Assembly: GCF_009910365.1 (NCBI RefSeq)
Contig: NZ_CP036423.1
Span: 1,612,001-1,676,000, forward strand
Reading direction: 5' to 3'
Source: Aequoribacter fuscus
GTDB taxonomy: Bacteria; Pseudomonadota; Gammaproteobacteria; Pseudomonadales; Halieaceae
DNA: 64,000 nt
The notes under the pieces were generated by a model. The model was not told where the DNA came from. It was given only the letters and a program-made list of their open reading frames with translations, and ran no database searches. This document shows positions 11,576 through 21,023 of this stretch, piece by piece. The translations under genes and the position numbers were made by a program. The stretch's first letter is position 1. Each line of letters opens with the position of its first letter.

Positions 11576-12862
11576 ATGAGTGAGAAGAAAGCCTCTTTAT
11601 TTATTGATGGGGCCACAGACAGTATTGAACTCCCGATTTACACTGGCACGATAGGCCCCGATGTCATCGACGTGGGTCAGTTAACGGGCAAAGGCTATTT
11701 TACCTATGACCCCGGTTTTGTATCGACGGCGGCGTGCGAGTCGGCGATCACGTATATCGACGGCGGCAAAGGGGTGCTGTTGCACCGCGGCTACCCAATC
11801 GAGCAACTGGCAGAACAGTCAGATTACTTAGAAACGTGCTACCTGCTCCTCAACGGCGAGCTACCCACTCAACAAGAGCGCGAAGACTTCGTAAACACCG
11901 TCAAAAACCACACCATGGTTCACGATCAAGTCTCCACATTTTTCAAGGGCTTCCGACGCGACGCGCACCCTATGGCCATCATGTGTGGCGTCGTTGGCGC
12001 ACTGTCGGCGTTCTACCACGATTCGCTCGAGATTAGTAACGAGCATCACCGCCGAATCGCTGCGTTCCGCCTGATAGCGAAAATGCCAACGCTTGCGGCA
12101 ATGAGCTATAAATACTCAATCGGAATGCCCTTCATGTATCCAGACAACAGCATGAGCTACTCCGAAAACTTTTTGCACATGATGTTTGGCAACCCTTGCG
12201 AACCCAGCAACATAAGCCCAGTACTTGCAAAGGCCATGGATAAGATTTTCTTATTGCACGCGGATCACGAGCAAAATGCCTCTACCTCTACGGTAAGGCT
12301 AGCGGGCTCCTCGGGCGCAAACCCATTCGCGTGTATTGCCGCAGGCATTGCCGCGTTGTGGGGCCCAAGCCATGGCGGTGCAAATGAAGCGGTGCTGGAC
12401 ATGCTCAACGAGATTGGTGACGTGTCACGCATTGATGAGTTTGTGGCACGCGCCAAAGATAAAGATGACCCATTCCGGCTTATGGGCTTCGGCCATAGGG
12501 TGTACAAGAACTTCGATCCCCGTGCGAAGGTTATGAAGCAAACCGCTGACGAAGTTTTAAAAGAGCTGGGCGTCAATGACCCCTTGCTAGCGATCGCCAA
12601 ACGCTTGGAGGAAATCGCCTTAGAAGACGAGTACTTCATCGAGAAAAAGCTGTACCCTAACGTCGATTTCTATTCGGGTATCATTCTCAAGGCTATGGGA
12701 ATTCCGACGAGCATGTTCACCGTGATTTTTGCGGTAGGTCGCACCGTGGGATGGATCGCACACTGGAACGAGATGATCAGCGGTAGCTACCGCATCGGTC
12801 GCCCACGCCAGCTTTACACTGGCTACGCCCAACGCGATTATCCGGATATGGCAAGTCGCTAA
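11576..12862 (+). CDS. gltA: Citrate synthase (type II, hexameric)
   Basis: Condenses acetyl-CoA with oxaloacetate to enter the TCA cycle. The 428-residue length and the N-terminal beta-rich domain starting about [19 protein letters not shown] are those of the gram-negative NADH-sensitive hexameric class. Catalytic motifs are present: [18 protein letters not shown] and [21 protein letters not shown] upstream of the ATG serves as Shine-Dalgarno. It is divergent from sdhCDAB-sucABlpdCD, so one intergenic region probably coordinates both. Confidence 0.98.
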   Translation: MSEKKASLFIDGATDSIELPIYTGTIGPDVIDVGQLTGKGYFTYDPGFVSTAACESAITYIDGGKGVLLHRGYPIEQLAEQSDYLETCYLLLNGELPTQQEREDFVNTVKNHTMVHDQVSTFFKGFRRDAHPMAIMCGVVGALSAFYHDSLEISNEHHRRIAAFRLIAKMPTLAAMSYKYSIGMPFMYPDNSMSYSENFLHMMFGNPCEPSNISPVLAKAMDKIFLLHADHEQNASTSTVRLAGSSGANPFACIAAGIAALWGPSHGGANEAVLDMLNEIGDVSRIDEFVARAKDKDDPFRLMGFGHRVYKNFDPRAKVMKQTADEVLKELGVNDPLLAIAKRLEEIALEDEYFIEKKLYPNVDFYSGIILKAMGIPTSMFTVIFAVGRTVGWIAHWNEMISGSYRIGRPRQLYTGYAQRDYPDMASR

Positions 12863-12898
12863 GCAAGACACGATGTAAAACAACAATAAGGATCTTGT

Positions 12899-14014
12899 AT
12901 GCAGCAGGTCGCAATCACTGGGACGGGGTTATACACCCCGTCCCAAGCTATTTCCAACGAAGAACTTGTCGCCGCATTCAACCAATACGTCGACCTGTAC
13001 AACGCAGAAAATGCAAACGCGATCGCCGAGGGCAAGCTTGCCCCCCTCGCACACTCTTCCCCCGAATTCATTGCCAAAGCGTCAGGAATACGTTCGCGTT
13101 ATGTCATTGATAAATCCGGAATCTTAGATCCGACGCGTCTCGTTCCGCACATACCGGAGCGGGCCAATGATGAACTTTCGTTGCAGTGCGAGATGGCGGT
13201 AAACGCCGCTATGCAGGCCATGTCGGCAGCCAACTGCGGACCACAAGACATCGACGCAGTCATTGTTGCCTGTTCTAATTTACAGCGCCCCTACCCAGCA
13301 ATTGCCATAGAGGTCCAATCGGCACTGAGCATAGAAGGCTTCGCGTTTGACATGAACGTGGCGTGTTCGAGCGCGACCTTTGGCATCGCTCAAGCCAGCG
13401 GAGTGATTCGCGATGGTTTGGCAAAGCGTGTTTTGATGGTTAATCCAGAAATTTGCAGCGGCCATCTGAACTTCGCCGATCGAGATTCCCATTTTATCTT
13501 TGGCGATGTGTGTACGGCGGTTATTGTTGAGGACGCCTCGCTGAGCACCAGTGGATTTTTGGTGCGGGACATCAAACTGAAAACGATGTTCTCCAACAAC
13601 ATTCGCAACAATTTTGGTTTCTTGAATCGCGCCGACGAAAACGGCATCGGACAGCCCGACAAACTGTTTATTCAGGAAGGGCGAAAAGTCTTCAAAGAAG
13701 TGTGCCCAGCAGTAGCCGCTCTGATATCGGAGCAGCTCGATGCGCTCGGCACGCCCGCCAGCGAGCTAAAGCGTATGTGGCTCCACCAAGCCAACCTCAA
13801 CATGAACGATCTGATTGCACGCAAAGTCTTGGGGCGCCAACCGACGGTTGACGAGGCTCCAGTCATACTTGATGAGTACGCAAACACGAGCTCCGCGGGG
13901 TCAGTGATCGCCTTCCACAAACATCAGTCCAATTTGCAGAGTGGCGATCTGGGGATATTGTGCTCCTTTGGCGCTGGCTACAGCATCGGCAGCGTCGTGC
14001 TACAGAAGCGCTAG
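12899..14014 (+). CDS. Beta-ketoacyl-ACP synthase III-like protein (PA3286-type)
   Basis: A thiolase-fold KAS III homologue, 371 residues, longer than FabH (about 320). The catalytic triad is present: Cys156 (NVACSSATFG), His296 (LHQANLNMN) and Asn329 (ANTSSAGS). The sequence strongly resembles, from memory, the Pseudomonas PA3286 family that condenses medium-chain acyl-CoA with malonyl-ACP to shunt beta-oxidation products into fatty-acid synthesis. The substrate here is an inference. AAGGA lies 9 bases upstream of the ATG and 36 bases after gltA, so it may be read from the gltA promoter. Its 3' end overlaps the convergent hisC by 15 bases. Confidence 0.88.
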   Translation: MQQVAITGTGLYTPSQAISNEELVAAFNQYVDLYNAENANAIAEGKLAPLAHSSPEFIAKASGIRSRYVIDKSGILDPTRLVPHIPERANDELSLQCEMAVNAAMQAMSAANCGPQDIDAVIVACSNLQRPYPAIAIEVQSALSIEGFAFDMNVACSSATFGIAQASGVIRDGLAKRVLMVNPEICSGHLNFADRDSHFIFGDVCTAVIVEDASLSTSGFLVRDIKLKTMFSNNIRNNFGFLNRADENGIGQPDKLFIQEGRKVFKEVCPAVAALISEQLDALGTPASELKRMWLHQANLNMNDLIARKVLGRQPTVDEAPVILDEYANTSSAGSVIAFHKHQSNLQSGDLGILCSFGAGYSIGSVVLQKR

Positions 14015-15052
14015 CGCCTGCAGCAACTTGCGCACCTCTTCAGGGGTGCCCACCGTAATTCGCAGCCAATCGCTTAACCTCGGCTTGGCAAAGTGCCGAA
14101 CCAAAATATTCTGTTCGCGTAACAATGCCTGCCACTCTTGGCCAGACTTTCGACTGTTTTTGGCGAATACAAAATTCGCGGACGAAGGCAGGATGTCAAA
14201 ACCCAGATCTGTAAGCCCTTGCGTAAGTTGGTGTCGTGCATCGATGACGGCGCTGACCGTTTCTTGAAAATACACATCGTCTTGCACCGAAGCCAGAGCC
14301 CCTGCCTGCGCAATAGCATCCAGAGGATAGGAGTTGAAAGAATCTTTGATTCTGACCAAGCCCTCGATAAGTTCTGCGCTCCCCAACGCATAGCCAACGC
14401 GCAAACCTGCCAGCCCTCGAGACTTGGACATTGTTCGGACGATCAGTAGATTGTCAAAAGCGTGCAATAAGTCGATGGCTGTTTCTGTTCCGTAGTCTAC
14501 ATAGGCTTCGTCTACAACCACCACAGAATCAGGAAAACGACGCAATAATGCCTCAATTTGCGCGAGCGAAGTCGCGATACCGGTTGGCGCATTTGGGTTT
14601 GGAAAGATGATCCCTCCGAGCCCTGATGGCAAAGCGTCGAGGGGTATTTGGTAGGCGTCATCGACCGATAACACGTGGGTTTCAATCTCGAACAATTGCG
14701 CCCACACAGGGTAAAAGCTGTAAGAAATATCAGGGAAACATAACGCTCCCCTCCCGCAAAAAAACGCTTTAAACGCAAAACCAAGAACCTCGTCAGAACC
14801 ATTTCCGACGAATACTTGATCTCGATTGACCCCGTGGTAGGCCGCAAGCGCTTGTCGAAGCGCATTTGACTCAGGATCGGGATAGCGCCGCAGCTGATCC
14901 CCGCTGACGTTTTTCATGGCTTGCAACGCCATGGGCGAGGGAGGATATGGGCTTTCGTTGGTATTGAGCTTTAACACGCCGTCACGGTTCGACTGTTCGC
15001 CCGGCACATAGGGGTGTAAAGCATCCACACCCTCACTCCAAAAACGACTCAT
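14000..15052 (-). CDS. hisC: Histidinol-phosphate aminotransferase
   Basis: A PLP-dependent class I/II aminotransferase, 350 residues. LNTNESPYPPSP is the substrate-binding N-terminal motif typical of HisC, PNPNAPTG contains the cofactor-binding Asn, and Lys210 (TMSKSRGLAG) forms the Schiff base. It converts imidazole-acetol phosphate and glutamate to histidinol phosphate. No other his gene is nearby. It follows phoU by only 22 bases on the same strand, so it may be partly transcribed from the Pho operon. A HisC2/aromatic aminotransferase role is possible. Confidence 0.88.
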   Translation of the reverse strand: MSRFWSEGVDALHPYVPGEQSNRDGVLKLNTNESPYPPSPMALQAMKNVSGDQLRRYPDPESNALRQALAAYHGVNRDQVFVGNGSDEVLGFAFKAFFCGRGALCFPDISYSFYPVWAQLFEIETHVLSVDDAYQIPLDALPSGLGGIIFPNPNAPTGIATSLAQIEALLRRFPDSVVVVDEAYVDYGTETAIDLLHAFDNLLIVRTMSKSRGLAGLRVGYALGSAELIEGLVRIKDSFNSYPLDAIAQAGALASVQDDVYFQETVSAVIDARHQLTQGLTDLGFDILPSSANFVFAKNSRKSGQEWQALLREQNILVRHFAKPRLSDWLRITVGTPEEVRKLLQALALL

Positions 15053-15074
15053 TGTGTTCCCTATCTTTTAATCA

Positions 15075-15797
15075 CTAAGACAATGCGGGCATTTCACCCG
15101 CGCCCAAATGGCGCACATCCTGGCCTTTTACCATGTAGATGACTTGCTCACCAACGTTACTCGCGTGGTCGCCGATGCGCTCAAGAGCCTTTAAGGCCCA
15201 CAGCTCATTGACGATGGTGCTGATCGAGTGAGGCGCTTCCTGCATGTGCTTAATTAACGCCTGCATTGCCTCAGCATAGAGAGAGTCTAGAGAGGCATCT
15301 TCTCGCACAATTTGCACGGCAAGCGCCACATCAGATCTCGCGAGAGCATCTAAAGATTGCCGCAAGGTTTTGATGACCGGTCGTGCAAGCTGCCGCAACT
15401 GCACGAACTGACTCCCGGAATCACTACTCTCGACGATGACTTTGGCCTGGCGCGCTATTTTAGCAGCTTCATCGCCTACCCGCTCTAAATCAAGGTTGAT
15501 TTTCAGTACCGCCAGTACCAAGCGCAGATCACTCGCGGCAGGCTGTCGTCGTGCCAAAATCCTGGCGCACTCTTGATCAATCTGGCGTTCAAGCTCGTTC
15601 ACTAACTTATCGTTAGCAATGACTTCCAACGCTTTCGCACTGTTTTTTTCCAGCAATGCCGCCATCGCGAGCGTGAGTTGAGCTTCCACCAGCCCGCCCA
15701 TGGCGAGTATATCACTTTTAAGCGTTTCTAACTCGCTGTTGAACTGCCCGGAAATATGTTGCTTCTGATGATCATACCCTAGCATAGAGTGCTCCAA
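15075..15797 (-). CDS. phoU: Phosphate signalling regulator PhoU
   Basis: Negative regulator of Pho signalling that links the Pst transporter to the PhoR kinase at the membrane. It has 240 residues and two PhoU helical-bundle repeats (about 20-110 and 125-215) with acidic metal-binding motifs such as LERVGDEAAKIAR and LERIGDHASNVGE. It starts immediately upstream-adjacent to the pstB stop (no gap), the standard last position of a pst operon. Confidence 0.97.
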   Translation of the reverse strand: MEHSMLGYDHQKQHISGQFNSELETLKSDILAMGGLVEAQLTLAMAALLEKNSAKALEVIANDKLVNELERQIDQECARILARRQPAASDLRLVLAVLKINLDLERVGDEAAKIARQAKVIVESSDSGSQFVQLRQLARPVIKTLRQSLDALARSDVALAVQIVREDASLDSLYAEAMQALIKHMQEAPHSISTIVNELWALKALERIGDHASNVGEQVIYMVKGQDVRHLGAGEMPALS

Positions 15798-16559
15798 TTA
15801 ACCGAATCGGCCGGTGATATAGTCTTCTGTACGAACCTCTCGGGGGTTCGTAAATAATGTCGTGGTATTGTCGTACTCGACAATTGTGCCGTCGTGCATG
15901 AATGCAGCCCAGTCCGACACTCTGGCCGCCTGCTGCATGTTGTGGGTCACAACGACAATAGTGAAATTTTGCTTCAGACGGTAAATCAACTCTTCGATAC
16001 GCAGCGTTGAAATTGGATCGAGTGACGAAGCAGGCTCGTCAAGCAATAGTACTTCTGGCTCAACGGCGATAGCGCGAGCTATCACCAAACGTTGCTGTTG
16101 TCCGCCCGACAGCACCGCTGCCTGAACGTCCAACCTATCCCGCACTTCATCCCACAGGGCCGCGGCAATCAGCGCTTGCTCGACTTTCTCTTGCAGAACG
16201 CGCGGCGATTTCTCACCCAACAAGCGCAGGCCATAGGCCACGTTTTCGAAAATCGACATCGGGAAAGGATTCGGCTTTTGAAACACCATGCCGATGCGCT
16301 GACGCAGGACGGTGGGATCTATCCGAGCCCCAAAAATCGACTCACCCTCAAACAAAATATCCCCCGTAATTCGCACTTTAGGGGTCAATTCAACCAAACG
16401 ATTTAGACAGCGTAGTAAGCTGGATTTGCCACTACCAGACGCCCCAATAATGGCCGTCACTGCGTTTCGTTCCAGAGAGAGCTGCACATTATTCAGAACG
16501 GCTCTCCCCGGTCCGTAACTTAGCGCTAAATCTTTGATCTCGATGATCGGTTGACTCAT
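15798..16559 (-). CDS. pstB: Phosphate ABC transporter ATP-binding protein
   Basis: ATPase of the high-affinity phosphate importer, 253 residues. Walker A is GASGSGKSS, the ABC signature LSGGQQQRL, Walker [14 protein letters not shown], and the H-loop [22 protein letters not shown]-type Q-loop residues follow [11 protein letters not shown], a PstB hallmark. It lies 13 bases after pstA and abuts phoU. Confidence 0.98.
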   Translation of the reverse strand: MSQPIIEIKDLALSYGPGRAVLNNVQLSLERNAVTAIIGASGSGKSSLLRCLNRLVELTPKVRITGDILFEGESIFGARIDPTVLRQRIGMVFQKPNPFPMSIFENVAYGLRLLGEKSPRVLQEKVEQALIAAALWDEVRDRLDVQAAVLSGGQQQRLVIARAIAVEPEVLLLDEPASSLDPISTLRIEELIYRLKQNFTIVVVTHNMQQAARVSDWAAFMHDGTIVEYDNTTTLFTNPREVRTEDYITGRFG

Positions 16560-16572
16560 GACATTCCTTACA

Positions 16573-17895
16573 TTAACGCAGTAAATTCTGATAACGACGG
16601 TTTAATCGATTTCTCAAAGCAACCGCTAGCGCATTGAGTGCAACCACTATCGCGAATAACACAACAGCCGTCGCATAGACTCTCGCCTGCACCAAGCTAC
16701 TATCAAGACTTTGGAACCCTAGATCGTATATCTGGTGCCCCAAATGCATGAATTTTTGATCCAAAGCCAAGAATGGAAACTCGGACTTGAGCGGCAGCGT
16801 GGGCGCGTACTCGACAACACCGACCAGCATCAATGGCGCGACCTCGCCCGCGGCTCGGGCAATAGCGAGAATTAAGCCCGTCATCATTGCTGGTGCGGTC
16901 AGCGGCAGCACCAATCTAATCAGGGTTTCTGCACGTGTGGCACCCAAAGCATAGCTCGCTTCCACGATCGACCTCGGAATGCGCGACATCCCCTCCTCGG
17001 TCGCGACAATCACGACGGGCAAAGTCAGTAGAGCTAAGGTCAGTGAGGCCCACAGCAGTCCGGGCTCCCCAAAGGTTGGCGCCGGCAGAGAGTCGTTAAA
17101 AAAGAGACGATCTAACTCGCCGCCTACCCCGTAAACGAACAAACCCAGCCCGAACACGCCGTAGATGACACTGGGGATTGCCGCCAAGTTGTGAACCCCT
17201 GTGCGAATCAATCGGGTTAAATACCCGTCACCCGCGTATTCATGTAAATACACCGCAGCCAAGACCCCCAAAGGCATGACAAACACCGTCATCAGAAATA
17301 CCATAACCACCGTGCCGACAACAGCGGGATAAACGCCGCCTGCCTCTGAGTTCGGCTCAAGTCCTTGTGTCAGGAACCGGAGTACATTTTTCGAAGCGAT
17401 GGACCATTGCTCAAAACTAGAGAGCTGGTTAGGCAAGTACCAGTAGTCCACATCACTCAAAGCATAACGATAGGATTCGCCATGGCGAGTCGCAAGTTCC
17501 AGCGTATCAACATCGAGTGACTTATAATGTCCCAGAATCCTGCCTTCTATCTTGTGTTGCACTAGGATTGCTGATTCGGGCTTACTTCTGATGACATCTC
17601 GGCCCTGTCGCTCTAACCGTATCAGCCGGGTCTCTGCCGGCTCGAGCGCGCCTTGATCGACAAGTAGCGCGGAGTCGTCGCGGTAAATTGGGAGCCCCAG
17701 CACAGCCGTGTTGGTCGCCGCATGGGTCCATTCATAGATGGGCATCGGCCACCATTGGGGCTTGGCTTGCTGCAATAGCAAAGAGAGCATAACGCCCAAA
17801 CCCGACAGTGCCAGTACCAAGGCTCCCGCGCAGAAAAACATCACGGCATCATCAAAACGCCATCGAGACCTCTGCTTGGCAAGTGGACTTGTCAT
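16573..17895 (-). CDS. pstA: Phosphate ABC transporter permease PstA, extended
   Basis: One of the two membrane subunits of the Pst importer. I start it at the ATG 17893-17895, which overlaps the pstC stop as ATGA (440 residues); a GTG 13 codons upstream is less likely. Residues 18-42 form the first membrane helix. About 150 extra residues (roughly 45-195) follow, probably periplasmic, before the canonical permease core beginning near [16 protein letters not shown]. The core has the EAA-like motif [22 protein letters not shown]. coli PstA is about 300 residues, so the insertion is large; Pseudomonas PstA is also long. Confidence 0.93.
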   Translation of the reverse strand: MTSPLAKQRSRWRFDDAVMFFCAGALVLALSGLGVMLSLLLQQAKPQWWPMPIYEWTHAATNTAVLGLPIYRDDSALLVDQGALEPAETRLIRLERQGRDVIRSKPESAILVQHKIEGRILGHYKSLDVDTLELATRHGESYRYALSDVDYWYLPNQLSSFEQWSIASKNVLRFLTQGLEPNSEAGGVYPAVVGTVVMVFLMTVFVMPLGVLAAVYLHEYAGDGYLTRLIRTGVHNLAAIPSVIYGVFGLGLFVYGVGGELDRLFFNDSLPAPTFGEPGLLWASLTLALLTLPVVIVATEEGMSRIPRSIVEASYALGATRAETLIRLVLPLTAPAMMTGLILAIARAAGEVAPLMLVGVVEYAPTLPLKSEFPFLALDQKFMHLGHQIYDLGFQSLDSSLVQARVYATAVVLFAIVVALNALAVALRNRLNRRYQNLLR

Positions 17896-20069
17896 AATTG
17901 CGCAACTCGCTCGCGCAGCCTGGTTCGAACCCACTCGGCAACAGAATTCAGCACGAAGGTGAACAGGAACAGCAACAAGGCGACAAACATAAGCACGTGA
18001 AAATGTACTGAGTCGGGCACAACCTCGGGCATTTCAAGGGCTAAGGTGGCCGACAAAGTCCGCAAGCCCGTGAAGAGACTGGGATCCATGGTGGCGGTGT
18101 TTCCCGTCGCCATCAGTACAATCATCGTTTCACCGACGGCCCTAGCGAAACCCATCATCACTGCTGACAGGATACCGGGCGCCGCTGTTGGTAATACAAC
18201 GGATTTTGCCGCCTGCCACTCACTAGCACCCATCGCGAGGGCGCCCTCACGTAAGTGGGGTGGCACCGCCGCCAAGGCGTCTTCTGCTATGGAGTAGATC
18301 GTCGGAATGACGGCAAACCCCATGACTAAGCCGACGACAATGGCGTTACGTTGTTCGTATTCAATGTCCCACTCGTGGGCTAAATACGATACCAACGTAT
18401 GCGACGTGCCGCTCGCTGCAAGTTCCGAAAGAGCACTGGCAATTAGGAGCGCAAAGGCAATAGCAGCCGCACTGAACAGTAATTCAAAACTCGACAAACG
18501 TGCCTCGGTCCGGTTGCCTGGCAGCAATCTCCAGATGATTGAGGCTAGATACAAGCAGAATGGAACGGCCATCACAAAAGAAACTATCAAGCCTAAATGT
18601 TGTTCCAGCCAAGGCGCAAGCCAAAGCCCTGCAACCAGACCCAGTATCACGGTTGGAATCGCCGCTAATAGCTCGACCAACGGTTTGATACGAGCACGCA
18701 GATCGGCTGTCAAAAAATAGGACGTAAAAATGGCCGCCGCTATCGCCAGAGGTGCTGCAAACAAGAGGCTGTAAAATGCGGCTTTTACAGTACCGAGTAT
18801 GAGAGGTGTGATGGAAAACTTCGATTCCGCAGTAGGCGTCAAAGGCATGCTCTGCCAAATGTATTGGGGACCTTCATAACCCTCGTACATCCGACGTTCA
18901 AATAGACTTAAAATGCGTAGGCTCCGCTCGCGCGTGTCGACCTTCAAACTCATGAATTCGTCGCCCGTTGCGCGGACTATGACGCCGTCAGGGGTCATAT
19001 ACCAAGCAGGTTGAACCTCTTGTGACAGCGGTGGTTGCGGTAGCGAGAGATATTGCTGGCTCTGAAAGTCCGTATCAAGCCACTCAAGGTTTCCGCTACT
19101 GCTTGCGACCATTAATCCGCCAAAAGGTGGCGCGAACGCCTCAGTTAGTTCAGCATCTGTCAGCGGATATTGATCTAAGAGGCTCAGCACAGGGCCTTGG
19201 TCATCAAAAGAGAGTCCGTAGATATGGACTAATGTGTTGCTGTCGATTAGCGCAATTCCATAGGATGAGCGAAGCACCCTAACAAACGAGAGCTCAGTCA
19301 CGTCCGAAAATCGTCCCGCACTCACGCCTGAGTCGCTCTGATAAATCCAATACCGCCCGTCTTTCGCGACCGATAACAGCATTTCACCCTGGCCAATAAA
19401 ATGAACTCTGGAAGGCTCATGACCTGCGTCGAGACTTAATTGTTGCTGCAGGCTGACCTGGGTCGACTGTGATACCGGGCCACGTTCAGATCGGGCGACG
19501 AGCCACTCAACTCGATCCTCGTAGTACAGCAAAATATTGAACGCATCATTGTTCTGGGCTTGGACTTGTAGAGCCTCTGGCAACTCTGCCAGTTGTCGGG
19601 AGACCATGGGTTGCTGAACTTCTTGCGCTGAAGAATCACCTACAAACCAATCGTAGTCACTGTAAAGCCTGAGCACTCCATCAGTCGTTACCGTCACAAG
19701 CACAGAAGCGCTTTGCTCGTCGACGGCAAGCCTGACGACATTGCTAAGCGTGTCTTGATACTTCTGCTCGCCGGGGTTGCCGAGCGCGAAAACCTTGAAG
19801 TCGCCGGACGCAGTGTCTTGGACCAGATACTCGGTCTCGCTGAGCGCAACAACAACAGGGCTGTGCGTATCAAGGTTATACGTGTTTATCTCTGAGCGAG
19901 TATCGGCCCAAAATAGCGGCCAAGACGCCCAAATCAAAAATAGGAAAATAGACGCGATTGCCAGCAACACTAAGGTTGCTCCAGTGGTCACCGCCACCGT
20001 AACGACACGATCGGCCCATCGACGAGAGGGAGCCAGCGCAGATCTAGCGTCTGTATAGCGAGATTTCAT
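17892..20069 (-). CDS. pstC: Phosphate ABC transporter permease PstC with large periplasmic insert
   Basis: The second Pst permease subunit, 725 residues against about 320 in E. coli. A membrane helix at about 25-50 is followed by roughly 365 residues (51-415) with repeated short beta-type motifs (VTTDGVLRLYS, VAKDGRYWIYQ, SNTLVHIYG, SSSGNLEWLD) that look like beta-propeller blades. The canonical permease core (about 425-725) follows, with several helices and the coupling motif EGALAMGASEWQAAKSVVLP. Long PstC forms occur in Pseudomonas; the propeller reading is my inference. Both ends overlap neighbours as ATGA. Confidence 0.92.
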   Translation of the reverse strand: MKSRYTDARSALAPSRRWADRVVTVAVTTGATLVLLAIASIFLFLIWASWPLFWADTRSEINTYNLDTHSPVVVALSETEYLVQDTASGDFKVFALGNPGEQKYQDTLSNVVRLAVDEQSASVLVTVTTDGVLRLYSDYDWFVGDSSAQEVQQPMVSRQLAELPEALQVQAQNNDAFNILLYYEDRVEWLVARSERGPVSQSTQVSLQQQLSLDAGHEPSRVHFIGQGEMLLSVAKDGRYWIYQSDSGVSAGRFSDVTELSFVRVLRSSYGIALIDSNTLVHIYGLSFDDQGPVLSLLDQYPLTDAELTEAFAPPFGGLMVASSSGNLEWLDTDFQSQQYLSLPQPPLSQEVQPAWYMTPDGVIVRATGDEFMSLKVDTRERSLRILSLFERRMYEGYEGPQYIWQSMPLTPTAESKFSITPLILGTVKAAFYSLLFAAPLAIAAAIFTSYFLTADLRARIKPLVELLAAIPTVILGLVAGLWLAPWLEQHLGLIVSFVMAVPFCLYLASIIWRLLPGNRTEARLSSFELLFSAAAIAFALLIASALSELAASGTSHTLVSYLAHEWDIEYEQRNAIVVGLVMGFAVIPTIYSIAEDALAAVPPHLREGALAMGASEWQAAKSVVLPTAAPGILSAVMMGFARAVGETMIVLMATGNTATMDPSLFTGLRTLSATLALEMPEVVPDSVHFHVLMFVALLLFLFTFVLNSVAEWVRTRLRERVAQL

Positions 20070-21019
20070 AAGCCCAACTCTACTCGAATCTTCGCACGCA
20101 CGTCCTCGGGGAGCGGAATAAACCCCGAGCGTTTGATAACCTCCTGTCCTTGATTTGACAGTACCAGGTCAACAAAATCTCGCTCAGCGCCTCTCAAGGG
20201 CAATGCTGCAGCCTGATTCACGTATAAATAGAGAGGTCTGGCCAAGGGGTAATCGCCCTGCGAAGTAGCCTCCGGCTCTGGCATATAGGCTCTCGAATTC
20301 TCATCTTTGCTGATTGCAAGGATTTTAACCAAGGGTGATTGATACCCAACGCCACTATATCCTATACCACCAATTGAGCTGCCGACGGATTGAACCACTG
20401 AACTTGATCCTGGCTGCTCACCAACGCTCGTGTCGAAATCGCCACCACACAGCGCGACTTGTCGGAAATAGCTGTAAGTCCCCGAAGCGGAATTGCGTCC
20501 AAAGGTCGTGATTTTTTGCTTATCGAATGACTCCGCATTGAGCTCCCACCAATCGTTGATCGGCTGGTCGGCGCCACACCGACGGGTCGCTGAGAAAATT
20601 GCGTCGACTTGCTTAAGACTGAGTTGCACCAGTGGGTTCTGCCAGTGGACGAAGACCGCCACAGCGTCGACGCCAATCACAACCTCGGTGACATCGTACC
20701 CGTATTCTTGCCGAAACCTCAGCTTTTCCGCAGGTGACATACGCCGACTCATGGGTCCGAGACTCGCAGTGCCTTCTTGCAACGCGGGTGGCGCCGTACT
20801 TGAACCATTAGCCTGCACCTGCATCACAACATCGGGGTACTTCTGGTTAAACACCCTCGCCAGGCGAGTCATAACACCACCCATGGTATCAGAGCCTACA
20901 CTTGAAAGTTTGACCACTGGAGTAGCCGCATGAGCAACCTCGACGCTCAACGCAAAGATCAGTAGCGCAATGAACTTGCTAGCGAAAATATTACGATAAG
21001 CGAACATAGCACGTGTCAT
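20066..21019 (-). CDS. pstS: Phosphate ABC transporter substrate-binding protein
   Basis: Periplasmic phosphate receptor, 317 residues. The signal peptide ends near AHAATP (about residue 32). The phosphate-binding motifs of the PstS/SphX family are present: GSDTMGGVM and, in the second half, GRNSASGTYSYFRQVALCG. It starts 4 bases after phoR, so sensing and uptake genes are in one transcript. It lacks its own visible Pho box in the 4-base gap. Confidence 0.95.
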   Translation of the reverse strand: MTRAMFAYRNIFASKFIALLIFALSVEVAHAATPVVKLSSVGSDTMGGVMTRLARVFNQKYPDVVMQVQANGSSTAPPALQEGTASLGPMSRRMSPAEKLRFRQEYGYDVTEVVIGVDAVAVFVHWQNPLVQLSLKQVDAIFSATRRCGADQPINDWWELNAESFDKQKITTFGRNSASGTYSYFRQVALCGGDFDTSVGEQPGSSSVVQSVGSSIGGIGYSGVGYQSPLVKILAISKDENSRAYMPEPEATSQGDYPLARPLYLYVNQAAALPLRGAERDFVDLVLSNQGQEVIKRSGFIPLPEDVRAKIRVELGL

Positions 21020-21023
21020 AAAA

